34,729 bases of DNA from Planctomycetia bacterium (GTDB taxonomy: Bacteria; Planctomycetota; Phycisphaerae; FEN-1346), in contig PMZT01000290.1 of NCBI GenBank assembly GCA_003170085.1, positions 3,746-38,474 on the forward strand, read 5' to 3'. The notes beneath the pieces were generated by a model. The model made no database searches and was not told the origin of the DNA. It saw only the letters and a program-made list of their open reading frames with translations. Positions 22,798 to 30,564 of the stretch are shown here, piece by piece. The translations under genes were made by a program, and so were the position numbers. Numbering within the stretch: the stretch's first letter is position 1; each line of letters begins with the position of its first letter.

Positions 22798-24246
22798 CTA
22801 CACGTTGATTTTCGCCTCCGCCGCAATGCGGCCGCGATGGGCGCGGAGGATCGGGCGGACGTGCTCGGCCAGGAACTCATCGACCTGCTCGGGCGCGCGG
22901 CCGATGAAGCGCGCGGGGGCAAGCTCGGCGGCAATGTTGACCTTCGCGAACGCCGGGTCGGCCTCCAGGAGGTCGAGCAGGTCATTCGTCCCACCCTCCC
23001 TCTTCACCCGGCGCGCCGCATCATGGCTGTGATGGCGGATCCGCTCGTGCAGGTCCTGGCGGTCGCCGCCGGCCTGCACCCCGGCCATCAGGATTTCCTC
23101 GGTGGCCATGAAGGGCAGTTCGGCCGCCACGTGGGCGGCGACCGCGCCCTCGTACACCACCAGCCCGCCGGCCACGTTCAGGATGATCTTCAGGATGCTG
23201 TCGGCCGCCAGGAACGCCTCGGGCAGGGCGATCCGCTTGTTGGACGAGTCGTCCAGCGTCCGCTCCAGCCACTGCTCGGCCGCGGTGTGCAGCGGCGAGA
23301 CGGCCACGTCCATCAGGTACCGCGCCAGGCCGGTGGCCCGCTCGCAGCGCATGGGGTTGCGCTTGTAGGCCATGGCCGACGAGCCCACCTGGCCGCTCTC
23401 GAACGGCTCCTCGATTTCCCGCAGATGCATGAGGAGCCTGATATCGTTTGAGATTTTATGGAACGACTGCGCGATGCCGGACACGATTGCCAGCGCCGAC
23501 GCGTCGATCTTGCGCGAATAGGTCTGGCCCGACACCGGCACCGTCATGTCGAACCCCATTTTCTTCGCCACCATTATATCAAGCTTCTTCACCTTGGCCG
23601 CATCGCCCTCGAACAGGCTCATGTAGCTCGCCTGCGTGCCGGTGGTGCCCTTGACGCCAAGGAACGGCAACGACGCGCAGTACTGTTCGAGCGCCGTATA
23701 GTCCATGACCATCTCGTACAGCCACAGGCTCGCGCGCTTCCCCACGGTGGTGAGCTGGGCGGGCTGGAAATGCGTGAATCCGAGCGTGGCAAGGTCCTTG
23801 TTCTTGAGCGCGAATTTTTTGAGCGCAAAAATCACGGCCGAAAGCCGCCTCAGCAGGATGATTGCCGCCCCTTTCATCTGGATAAGGTCGGTGTTGTCGC
23901 CCACAAACGCGCTTGTGGCGCCAAGGTGGATGATGGGCTTTGCCGCAGGGCAGCGGTCGCCGTATGCAAGAATGTGGGCCATCACATCGTGGCGGGTTGT
24001 CGCCTCATAGTTCCGGGCCGCGCCGTAGTCGATGTCGGTGAGGTGCTCCTTCATCTCGTTCACCTGCTCCCGCGTTATAGGGAGACCGAGTTCACTTTCG
24101 CATTCGGCAAGAGCGACCCACAGCTTTCTCCACGTGCTGAATTTGAAATCCGGGGAAAACACATGCGACATTTCCTTGCTTGCATAGCGCTCAAGCAGGG
24201 GATTGCTGTAGATATCGTTTTTGGATTGCCGCTTTATGCCGCCCAT
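22798..24246 (-). CDS. purB: adenylosuccinate lyase, apparently a hybrid of two organisms
   Basis: The protein has 482 residues, full length for the family; AAAAAGGA precedes the start. PurB makes AMP from adenylosuccinate and AICAR from SAICAR in purine synthesis, in the cytoplasm, as a homotetramer. NPLLERYASKEM, KFSTWRKLW, IIHLGATSAFVGDN and GFTHFQPAQLTTVGKR mark the N-terminal and central domains; GSSAMAYKRNPMRCER is the family signature with the flexible catalytic loop. The first half (about 24246-23430) has moderate GC and ATA, TTT and AAA codons, like the genes to its right. The second half has nearly all G/C third positions (42 of 60 bases GC at 23221-23280), like the sulfatases to its left. 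The switch coincides with the signature motif. As a protein it looks intact, but it may not exist in any one cell. Confidence 0.93.
   Translation of the reverse strand: MGGIKRQSKNDIYSNPLLERYASKEMSHVFSPDFKFSTWRKLWVALAECESELGLPITREQVNEMKEHLTDIDYGAARNYEATTRHDVMAHILAYGDRCPAAKPIIHLGATSAFVGDNTDLIQMKGAAIILLRRLSAVIFALKKFALKNKDLATLGFTHFQPAQLTTVGKRASLWLYEMVMDYTALEQYCASLPFLGVKGTTGTQASYMSLFEGDAAKVKKLDIMVAKKMGFDMTVPVSGQTYSRKIDASALAIVSGIAQSFHKISNDIRLLMHLREIEEPFESGQVGSSAMAYKRNPMRCERATGLARYLMDVAVSPLHTAAEQWLERTLDDSSNKRIALPEAFLAADSILKIILNVAGGLVVYEGAVAAHVAAELPFMATEEILMAGVQAGGDRQDLHERIRHHSHDAARRVKREGGTNDLLDLLEADPAFAKVNIAAELAPARFIGRAPEQVDEFLAEHVRPILRAHRGRIAAEAKINV
23330..23430. other. composition breakpoint inside purB (suspected chimeric junction)
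   Basis: Left of this interval codon use, repeats and gene content are Planctomycetota-like; right of it they are not. The interval encodes the segment from REIEEPFESGQ through the GSSAMAYKRNPM signature, the most conserved part of PurB and so the likeliest place for two genomes to share a long identical stretch. The exact join cannot be fixed by eye. Confidence 0.65.
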
Positions 24247-24264
24247 AAAAATCCTTTTTAATAG

Positions 24265-24289
24265 TTAAATCGTGATAATCCCGATTTAA
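24265..24289. promoter_or_regulatory. inverted repeat upstream of purB
   Basis: TTAAATCG (24265-24272) and CGATTTAA (24282-24289) are perfect inverted repeats spaced by nine bases, 19 bases upstream of the purB start in an AT-rich spacer. It could be an operator or an RNA hairpin in the purB leader. Confidence 0.4.
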
Positions 24290-24331
24290 TCAGTAAAATC
24301 CTGGTTAGCTTTTTAATATAGTTTATTGATA

Positions 24332-24350
24332 CCCCGTTCTCAGAACCGGG
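24332..24350. promoter_or_regulatory. dyad operator candidate between purB and the TPR gene
   Basis: CCCCGTTCTcAGAACCGGG is an odd-length dyad with eight of nine pairs matching around a central C. It is a GC-rich island in otherwise AT-rich DNA between divergent genes, which is what a repressor site looks like. No regulator is encoded nearby. Confidence 0.4.
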
Positions 24351-24381
24351 AATGTTAAAAACAGATAATTTAAGATAAAAC

Positions 24382-24410
24382 TTGATAGCAGCGTCCTACA
24401 TTGCTATTTT
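24382..24410 (+). promoter_or_regulatory. candidate promoter for the secreted TPR gene
   Basis: TTGATA (24382-24387, five of six) and TATTTT (24405-24410, four of six) are 17 bases apart. It lies 58 bases upstream of the start at 24468. The spacer 24247-24467 holds no gene. Confidence 0.4.
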
Positions 24411-24467
24411 AAACTATTAAATAGGAATATACCTTTATACCTCTTTTCCTAAAACGGGAGAGTCTTT

Positions 24468-25553
24468 ATGAAAAAAGCGACCTTCATCTTCATTATGTCG
24501 GTTCTCTATGCCACGCTTTTCCTTGTCGTGCCGGCGCAAAGCCAGAATTCCGTTGAAGAGCTCATGTCATCGGGCAATAACCTGCTGAGGAACGGCGCGT
24601 TTACGGAGGCCGCTTCCGCTTACAAGCAGGTCCTGGCCAAGGAGCCAAGGAATTTCGAAGCGCAGGCAAATCTCGCGTTTGCATACCTTCAGGCGGAGCG
24701 GTACGACAAGGCGGTAGCGGAATACAACAAAGCGATAAAGCTTGATTCCAGAAACGCGGAATGCTGGTCCAACATAGGTTTTGCCTATGAGAAACTCGGA
24801 AGGAATAAAGAAGCTGCCAGTGCCGTTGCACACTCGGTGGAGCTTAATCCGAGCAATGTTGAGGCACGCATGAACCTCGCCGCGATGTATGAGAACGCGG
24901 GCGCGTTTGATAAGGCAATCGCCCACTATGAGGCCGCGATCAAGACCGATGCCAGCCGCGGGGCGGCCTACAGCGGCGTTGCGCGCTGCCTCACCGAAAA
25001 AGGCAATATTGCGGGTGCAAAAAAATATTGCCAGGAGGCAATCGCCAATGACCCGAAAAACGCGGACGCCCGCTGGCAGCTCGGCAACATCCTGTGGAAA
25101 AAAGAGAACAAGCAGGCGGAGGCGCTCAAGGAATACGAGACTTCCGTGAAGCTCGATGAAAATTCGCAGGTCTTTTATGAAAACCTCGCCCTTCTTCAGG
25201 AGGAAATGGGTAAAAAGGACGTCGCACTGGCCACTTGGAAAAAGTATCTCATTTATCTTAATGATGCGATGAAGAAGGAAGAGGTCCAGAAGCGGATAGA
25301 CAAGCTCGAAGGCGGCGAAACCGTCTCAACCGGAAAAGCGGACGCCAAGCTGAACCGCGAAAAAGCGTCCCAGCAGAACGAAGATCAGATGCAGCAGATG
25401 AAAAGCGAGCTGCGCAAAGACCCAAAAACTGAAACAAAGCGCCTCGACACAAAATCCGTGGATGTGGGCTCCGATTTTGACAAAATAGGTAAAGACACGG
25501 GCGAAGCCCTTGACCTGCGCAAAGAGGCCAAGAAAAAGGCCGATGCGAAGTAA
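24468..25553 (+). CDS. secreted TPR repeat protein
   Basis: The protein has 361 residues; GGGAGAG precedes the start. A Sec signal (MKKATFIFIMSV through VPAQSQ, about 26 residues) is followed by about six tetratricopeptide repeats (residues about 30-265), e.g. AEYNKAIKLDSRNAECWSNI and YEAAIKTDASRGAAYSGVAR. The remaining 95 or so residues are highly charged, rich in Lys, Glu and Gln, and probably helical. TPR proteins of this kind act as periplasmic or envelope protein-binding scaffolds; the partner cannot be told. It is divergent from purB. It shares the style, though not the sequence, of the large TPR protein at 31699-34729. Confidence 0.85.
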   Translation: MKKATFIFIMSVLYATLFLVVPAQSQNSVEELMSSGNNLLRNGAFTEAASAYKQVLAKEPRNFEAQANLAFAYLQAERYDKAVAEYNKAIKLDSRNAECWSNIGFAYEKLGRNKEAASAVAHSVELNPSNVEARMNLAAMYENAGAFDKAIAHYEAAIKTDASRGAAYSGVARCLTEKGNIAGAKKYCQEAIANDPKNADARWQLGNILWKKENKQAEALKEYETSVKLDENSQVFYENLALLQEEMGKKDVALATWKKYLIYLNDAMKKEEVQKRIDKLEGGETVSTGKADAKLNREKASQQNEDQMQQMKSELRKDPKTETKRLDTKSVDVGSDFDKIGKDTGEALDLRKEAKKKADAK

Positions 25554-25576
25554 GCAGGATTAAAGGTTAAACGGTG

Positions 25577-25631
25577 ATGGGTTTATGAGTTGACGAGGGC
25601 TAAAAACCGCCTCTTCGACCCGTAAACCCAT
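25577..25631 (+). terminator. imperfect hairpin after the TPR gene
   Basis: ATGGGTTTA (25577-25585) pairs perfectly with TAAACCCAT (25623-25631). The stem continues imperfectly to GAGG/CCTC around the loop GGCTAAAAACCG. It lies in the 108-base spacer before the radical SAM gene. Only a weak T-rich run follows, so it may be a terminator or an mRNA-stabilising hairpin. Confidence 0.45.
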
Positions 25632-25661
25632 TGTTATATCACCTCATCAAAAAAAGCATCT

Positions 25662-26561
25662 ATGATCCGATACAACTCATATCGTTCCTATCTTAAAAAG
25701 CGCTTTGGGAAGCCCGTCCTTAAAATTCCGCTTAACGCGGGTTTCTCCTGCCCCAACCGCGACGGGACAATAAGCGCCGAAGGATGTTCGTTCTGCGACA
25801 ACCGCAGTTTCTCCCCTGTGGCGGGATCAATGGCCCCGGTACTCGGCCAACTGAAACAGGCGATCGAAACGGACAGAAACAGGCACGAAGCGTTCATCGC
25901 CTACCTGCAGCCGTTTTCAAACACCTACGGCGACACAAAGCTCCTTAAAAGCATTTATGAACCAATCATCGAGTTTCCTAAAGTCATCGGGCTCGCAGTG
26001 GGTACAAGGCCCGACTGTTTCACCCTAGAAACCTACGACTATCTCGAAGATGTGTCAAAGAGAACATATATGTCCGTGGAAATCGGTTTGCAGAGCGGCA
26101 ACGATGAAACGCTCCGGCTCAACTATCGCGGCCTCGATGTTAAGGCGTTCGTCAATGCCATAACAGAGCTTTCCCAAAGAAAAATCGAAATCGTTGCCCA
26201 TGTTATGATCGGCCTGCCGTTTGAAACGCGAACGCAGACAATGGAAACCGCCAGGCTTCTCGCCTCGCTCCCAGTCACAGGTATAAAAATCCACCAGCTT
26301 ATGATTATCGCGGGAACAAAAGCGCATGAATGGTACAAAGAAGAAAAAGTCAAACCATTATCGCTTGAAGAATATGCGGATATGCTGTGCGATTTTCTGA
26401 CGCAGGTGAGGCCGGACCAATGTATTCACAGGATTATGGCGGATTCAACAATAAAAAACGGGCTTGTGGCGCCGTTATGGAGCGCGGAGAAATTGAAATC
26501 AATCGCATTCATTCATGATGTGATGGAAAAGAGAAAACTTGTTCAGGGATCAGAATATTAA
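25662..26561 (+). CDS. radical SAM protein, TIGR01212/YhcC family
   Basis: The protein has 299 residues, close to the family length. SCPNRDGTISAEGCSFCDN holds Cys30, Cys42 and Cys45: the C-x11-C-x2-C spacing of this family, which should bind the 4Fe-4S cluster that cleaves S-adenosylmethionine. YGDTKLL, AVGTRPDC, VEIGLQSGNDETL and HVMIGLPFET are the barrel strands typical of YhcC-like proteins. The biochemical substrate of this family is not settled as far as I know. There is no clear Shine-Dalgarno before the ATG. The gene converges on parC. Confidence 0.88.
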   Translation: MIRYNSYRSYLKKRFGKPVLKIPLNAGFSCPNRDGTISAEGCSFCDNRSFSPVAGSMAPVLGQLKQAIETDRNRHEAFIAYLQPFSNTYGDTKLLKSIYEPIIEFPKVIGLAVGTRPDCFTLETYDYLEDVSKRTYMSVEIGLQSGNDETLRLNYRGLDVKAFVNAITELSQRKIEIVAHVMIGLPFETRTQTMETARLLASLPVTGIKIHQLMIIAGTKAHEWYKEEKVKPLSLEEYADMLCDFLTQVRPDQCIHRIMADSTIKNGLVAPLWSAEKLKSIAFIHDVMEKRKLVQGSEY

Positions 26562-26699
26562 AAATGTCCGCGGGTGCCCCTTGTCAATAAAGGATGAATC
26601 TTGAATCGGATGGTACCTCGGGGACACCCAGGAGGGGGTAGCGAAACGAAGTGGAGCGAGGGGGATACTTCCCCCACCAGAATTTTATCTACAGGTATT
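26562..26699. other. convergent spacer with hairpins
   Basis: No gene is seen. GGGTGCCCC (26572-26580) and GGGGACACCC (26620-26629) are imperfect inverted repeats. GGGGG-atactt-CCCCC (26660-26675) forms a compact hairpin next to a purine-rich stretch (GCGAAACGAAGTGGAGCG). It lies between convergent stops, so bidirectional termination is likely. Confidence 0.45.
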
Positions 26700-28610
26700 T
26701 TAATTGGAAAGCTTTAGCACCGATTGCAGCTTCACTGTTTTCGCTTCCTTGTTCGATAGCCTCACCCCCTGCGCCTTGACGCCCTTGATCAGGTAGTCGC
26801 CGAGGTTGAACTTCTCCTCGAGCACGCGCAGATACGGCTTGGGCTTGTATTCCACCTCGATGGCGCCCTCGGGCTCGGTGGTGAACATCTGCACCGTGCT
26901 GCCTTCCGGCGCGAGGAGGTAGGCCTTCTGCATGATGAATTGTTCGATCCTGCAGCGTTTGATATAGGGGAACTGGTTTTCGGGGCTCTTATAGACGAGC
27001 GAATACACGACGTCCTTGTCGATAAAGCCGCAAAGCAGCATACCCTTGTCCACGAACATCTTGTCGGGCGCGTTGATCACCGAATACATGCCGTTCTTGC
27101 GGATCACGAGAATGCGGTCGTAGAGCGACACGTCGAACAGCGCTGTGCCGTTCACCTCGTAGCCGAGGTAGCCGTTGTCGCGGTCGTAGCGGAGTTTGAG
27201 GTTGCGCTGGGCTACTTCCCGCACGTCAACTTTTTCAAACGACACGACCTCGGTGCGCCGCGGGTACTGCTTGCTATATTTAAGGATGAGATCCTGCATG
27301 AACCCAACGGCGTAGTCAATGATGTTGTCGAGGGAATGCTTGATTTCCTTGAGCCTGGTCTTGATCTCGTCCATCTCATGCTGGGCCTTGTTGATGTCGT
27401 AGGCCGAAATGCGGCGTATGGGGATCTTGAGCAGGGTCTCGACATCGTTAGCGGTCACCTCGCGCTTGATGTCCTTCGCAAACGGTTCCAACCCGTCAAT
27501 AACGGCCTTGACAACGCCCTCCTGCGTTTTCTTGTCTTCGATACGCTTATACACACGGTTCTCGATGAAAATCTGTTCCAGGGTCTTGGCATGGAGCCGG
27601 TCGCGCAGATGGCCTTCTTCGACTTTCAGCTCGCGGCGCAGCAGTTCCACGGTGCGGTCGGCATTGTACTTGAGCACGTCGGACACGCTCATGGTGACCG
27701 GCTTGTTGTCCTTGATTACCAGGAGGTTGACCGTCGTTGACACCTCGCAGTCGGTAAACGCGTACAGCGCGTCCACCGTGTCCTGCGTGTGTACCCCGCG
27801 CGCAAGGTGGATCTCGATCTCGACCTGCTCGGAGGTGAAATCCGAAATGCCCGCGATCTTGATCTTGTTCTTGCGCGCCGCGGCCTCGATGCTCGCGATG
27901 AGGCTCTCGGTGGTGGTGCCGAAGGCGATCTCGCGCACCACGATGCGCTTGTCGTCCTTGGCATCGAGGCGCGCCCTGATGCGCACCTTGCCGTTGCCGT
28001 CATTGTATTCCGTCATGTCAAGCATGCCGCCCGAAGGGAAATCGGGCTTAAGCGAGAATGTGTCCTTGTTGAGATAAGAGATCTGCGCCTGAAGGAGTTC
28101 GATGAAATTGTGCGGCAGGATCTTGGTTGCCATGCCCACCGCGATGCCTTCGGCGCCCTGCGAAAGCAGCACCGGTACCTTTGCCGGCAGCGCCACGGGC
28201 TCCTTGTTCCGGCCGTCGTAGGAGTCCACGAATTCGGTGATCTCCGGGTTGAACAGCGTCTCCCTGGCGAGCGGCGTGAGTCGGCATTCGATATAGCGCA
28301 TGGCCGACGCTTCGTCGCCGGTGAGGATGTTGCCGAAATTTCCCTGCTTGTCGATGAACTGGTCCTTGTTAGCAAGGCCCACGAGCGCGGAGAAAATGGA
28401 CTGGTCGCCGTGCGGGTGGTATTTCATGCACTGGCCAACGGCGTTGGCCACCTTGTGGAACTTGCCGTCGTCCATTTCGTGCAGGGTGTGCAGGATGCGG
28501 CGCTGCACCGGCTTGAGCCCGTCTTCTATATCGGGAATGGCGCGGTCCTTTATGACGTAGCTCGCGTACTCGATGAAATAGTTTTTATACAGGGCGGGGA
28601 CGAAGGCCAT
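26700..28610 (-). CDS. parC: DNA topoisomerase IV subunit A (GyrA/ParC family, short form)
   Basis: The protein has 636 residues. It breaks and rejoins DNA as the partner of the ParE protein encoded just upstream. IPDIEDGLKPVQRRIL and YHPHGDQ open the DNA-cleavage domain. Tyr106 in SAMRYIECRLTP is the active-site tyrosine. The tower and coiled-coil region reaches about residue 470, and the C-terminal part is only about 160 residues, much shorter than the six-bladed GyrA propeller. This size fits ParC of spirochetes and relatives. At the quinolone-binding helix it has Gln70 and Ser74 where E. coli GyrA has Ser83 and Asp87. The start lies one base after the parE stop (TAA-T-ATG), without its own Shine-Dalgarno, implying translational coupling. 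A GyrA assignment is less likely given this length. Confidence 0.88.
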   Translation of the reverse strand: MAFVPALYKNYFIEYASYVIKDRAIPDIEDGLKPVQRRILHTLHEMDDGKFHKVANAVGQCMKYHPHGDQSIFSALVGLANKDQFIDKQGNFGNILTGDEASAMRYIECRLTPLARETLFNPEITEFVDSYDGRNKEPVALPAKVPVLLSQGAEGIAVGMATKILPHNFIELLQAQISYLNKDTFSLKPDFPSGGMLDMTEYNDGNGKVRIRARLDAKDDKRIVVREIAFGTTTESLIASIEAAARKNKIKIAGISDFTSEQVEIEIHLARGVHTQDTVDALYAFTDCEVSTTVNLLVIKDNKPVTMSVSDVLKYNADRTVELLRRELKVEEGHLRDRLHAKTLEQIFIENRVYKRIEDKKTQEGVVKAVIDGLEPFAKDIKREVTANDVETLLKIPIRRISAYDINKAQHEMDEIKTRLKEIKHSLDNIIDYAVGFMQDLILKYSKQYPRRTEVVSFEKVDVREVAQRNLKLRYDRDNGYLGYEVNGTALFDVSLYDRILVIRKNGMYSVINAPDKMFVDKGMLLCGFIDKDVVYSLVYKSPENQFPYIKRCRIEQFIMQKAYLLAPEGSTVQMFTTEPEGAIEVEYKPKPYLRVLEEKFNLGDYLIKGVKAQGVRLSNKEAKTVKLQSVLKLSN

Positions 28611-28611
28611 A

Positions 28612-30417
28612 TTATACCAGATTTTCCATGATGAAATCTTTGCGTTCGGGCGTGTTCTTTCCCATGTAGAACTCGAGCGTTTCCGGAATGTTCTTGATGG
28701 ATTTCACATTCACTTCCACGAGCCGTATGTCCTCGCCGATGAATTGGCCGAATTCATTCGGGGAGATCTCACCGAGTCCCTTGAACCGGGTGACCTCGGC
28801 GCCTTTAAGCCCATGAACCGCGGTGTCGCGTTCTTTCTCACTGTAGCAGTAGCGCGTCTCCTTGTTGTTGCGCACCCGGAACAGCGGTGTTTCGAGTATG
28901 TAAAGATGGTTCGACATCACGAGGTCTTCGAAGTAGGTGAGAAAAAACGTCATAAGCAGGTAGCGGATGTGAAAGCCGTCAACATCCGCGTCGGTGGCGA
29001 TCACGATGCGGTTGTACCGCAGGGTCTCCATGTTCTCCTCGATGCGGAGCGCCATCATCAGGCTGTACAGTTCCTCGTTCTGATAAATTGCGGTGCGGTT
29101 CCTCGAAAACACGTTTTCGGGCTTGCCCTTGAGCGTGAAAATCGCCTGCGTCTGCACGTCCCGCGCCGACACGATGGAGCCGGCGGCGGACTGCCCCTCG
29201 GTGAGGAATATGGTTGATTCTTCGCCGCGCTTCGCGTCGCCAAGGTGGTATTTGCAGTCCTTGAGGCACGGAATCTTTATCTCTATCCGCCTGGCCGCCT
29301 CCTTGGCCTCTTTCTTGACCGCGTTGAGTTCCTTGCGCAGGTGCTCGTTCTGGACGATTTTGCTTTCCAGCGCCTTTGCGCTCTCCGGGTTCTTGTGCAG
29401 GAAATCAACAACGCCGCTCTTGACCTCCGCAATCACCCAGCCGCGGATTTCGGTGTTGCCGAGCTTGTTCTTGGTCTGGCTCTCGAACACCGGCGCCTTG
29501 AGCTTTACCGCGATGGCGCCCGCGATCCCTTCGCGCACGTCGAGGCCCGAAAAGTCTTTTTTATAGAATTCGTTGATGCCCTTGAGGATGCCCTCGCGGA
29601 ACGCCGACAGATGCGTGCCGCCGTCGCTGGTGAGCTGTCCGTTTACAAAGGAAAAGTAGGTCTCTCCGTAGGTGGCGGTGTGGGTGAAGGCGAACTCGAG
29701 GAACTTGGTCTTGTAATGGCCGATGTCGTACACGGTCTTGTCGCCCACCTCTTCCTTGAGAAGGTCAAGGAGCCCATTTTTCGATTCGAACGTCTGCTTG
29801 TTGAAGATGAGCTTGAGGCCGGTGTTGAGGCAGGCGTAATTCCAGAGCCTGCGCTCTACATATTCGTAATTGAAAGTAAAATCGTTGAAAAGCTCGGGGT
29901 CGGGCGTGAACTCGATGAGCGTGCCGTTGTGCTCCCCTTTCACGCTGCCCTTGCGCTTGGAAATCTGCTTGCCTTTTGAAAAGGTGGCCTCGAAAAATTC
30001 GCCGTCGCGGAACGACGCCACGCGGAAATGCGATGACAGGCCGTTCACCGCCTTGGTGCCCACGCCGTTCAGCCCCACCGAAAACTGGAACACGTCGTCG
30101 TTGTACTTTGCGCCGGTGTTGATCACGGAAACGCATTCGATCACCTTGCCGAGCGGGATGCCGCGCCCGTAGTCGCGCACCGAGATGATTCCCTCTTCAA
30201 TGGCAATCTCTATTTTTTTTCCGAACCCCATGATGTATTCGTCAATCGAGTTGTCGATCACTTCCTTGAGCAAAACGTAGATGCCGTCGTCGGGATTGGA
30301 TCCGTCGCCAAGGCGGCCGATGTACATTCCGGGGCGTAAACGGATGTGCTCGAGGGAGCTGAGGGTCTTGATCGTTTTTTCGTCGTAGACCGGGATTGAA
30401 AGTCGAGTATCTGGCAT
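28612..30417 (-). CDS. parE: DNA topoisomerase IV subunit B (GyrB/ParE family)
   Basis: The protein has 601 residues. It supplies ATP-driven strand passage for the topoisomerase. HIRLRPGMYIG and KEVIDNSIDE (catalytic Glu in the first GHKL box), DYGRGIP, and GLNGVGTKAVN form the ATPase site; the transducer domain follows. FLTEGQSAAGS, DADVDGFHI and RFKGLGEISPNE are the TOPRIM metal-binding motifs. The length of about 600, with no insert, is the ParE type. No Shine-Dalgarno precedes the ATG; a promoter 7 bases upstream suggests a leaderless message. parC follows after one base. Confidence 0.9.
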   Translation of the reverse strand: MPDTRLSIPVYDEKTIKTLSSLEHIRLRPGMYIGRLGDGSNPDDGIYVLLKEVIDNSIDEYIMGFGKKIEIAIEEGIISVRDYGRGIPLGKVIECVSVINTGAKYNDDVFQFSVGLNGVGTKAVNGLSSHFRVASFRDGEFFEATFSKGKQISKRKGSVKGEHNGTLIEFTPDPELFNDFTFNYEYVERRLWNYACLNTGLKLIFNKQTFESKNGLLDLLKEEVGDKTVYDIGHYKTKFLEFAFTHTATYGETYFSFVNGQLTSDGGTHLSAFREGILKGINEFYKKDFSGLDVREGIAGAIAVKLKAPVFESQTKNKLGNTEIRGWVIAEVKSGVVDFLHKNPESAKALESKIVQNEHLRKELNAVKKEAKEAARRIEIKIPCLKDCKYHLGDAKRGEESTIFLTEGQSAAGSIVSARDVQTQAIFTLKGKPENVFSRNRTAIYQNEELYSLMMALRIEENMETLRYNRIVIATDADVDGFHIRYLLMTFFLTYFEDLVMSNHLYILETPLFRVRNNKETRYCYSEKERDTAVHGLKGAEVTRFKGLGEISPNEFGQFIGEDIRLVEVNVKSIKNIPETLEFYMGKNTPERKDFIMENLV

Positions 30418-30423
30418 ATATAT

Positions 30424-30452
30424 ATTGTAGCTGTTTTTGGCGACTGATACAA
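30424..30452 (-). promoter_or_regulatory. candidate parE promoter, leaderless transcript
   Basis: On the minus strand TTGTAT (30452-30447) and TACAAT (30429-30424) are 17 bases apart. The expected transcription start, about seven bases past the -10, coincides with the parE ATG at 30417. Confidence 0.45.
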
Positions 30453-30501
30453 GATATTGTGTAAATAGAAATATAATTAATGGGAAACGAAGGGGTAAAT
30501 T

Positions 30502-30564
30502 ATGGAAATGCTAATCAAACCCTCCGGAATTATTTTAAAGACAAACAATGATACCCCTCAGTAA
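30502..30564 (+). CDS. possible leader peptide overlapping the aldo/keto reductase start
   Basis: AAGGGG stands seven bases before an ATG opening a 20-codon frame (MEMLIKPSGIILKT...) that stops at 30562-30564, 17 bases inside the reductase gene in another frame. The reductase itself lacks a clear Shine-Dalgarno, so translational coupling through this small frame is conceivable. It may also be chance. Confidence 0.25.
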   Translation: MEMLIKPSGIILKTNNDTPQ

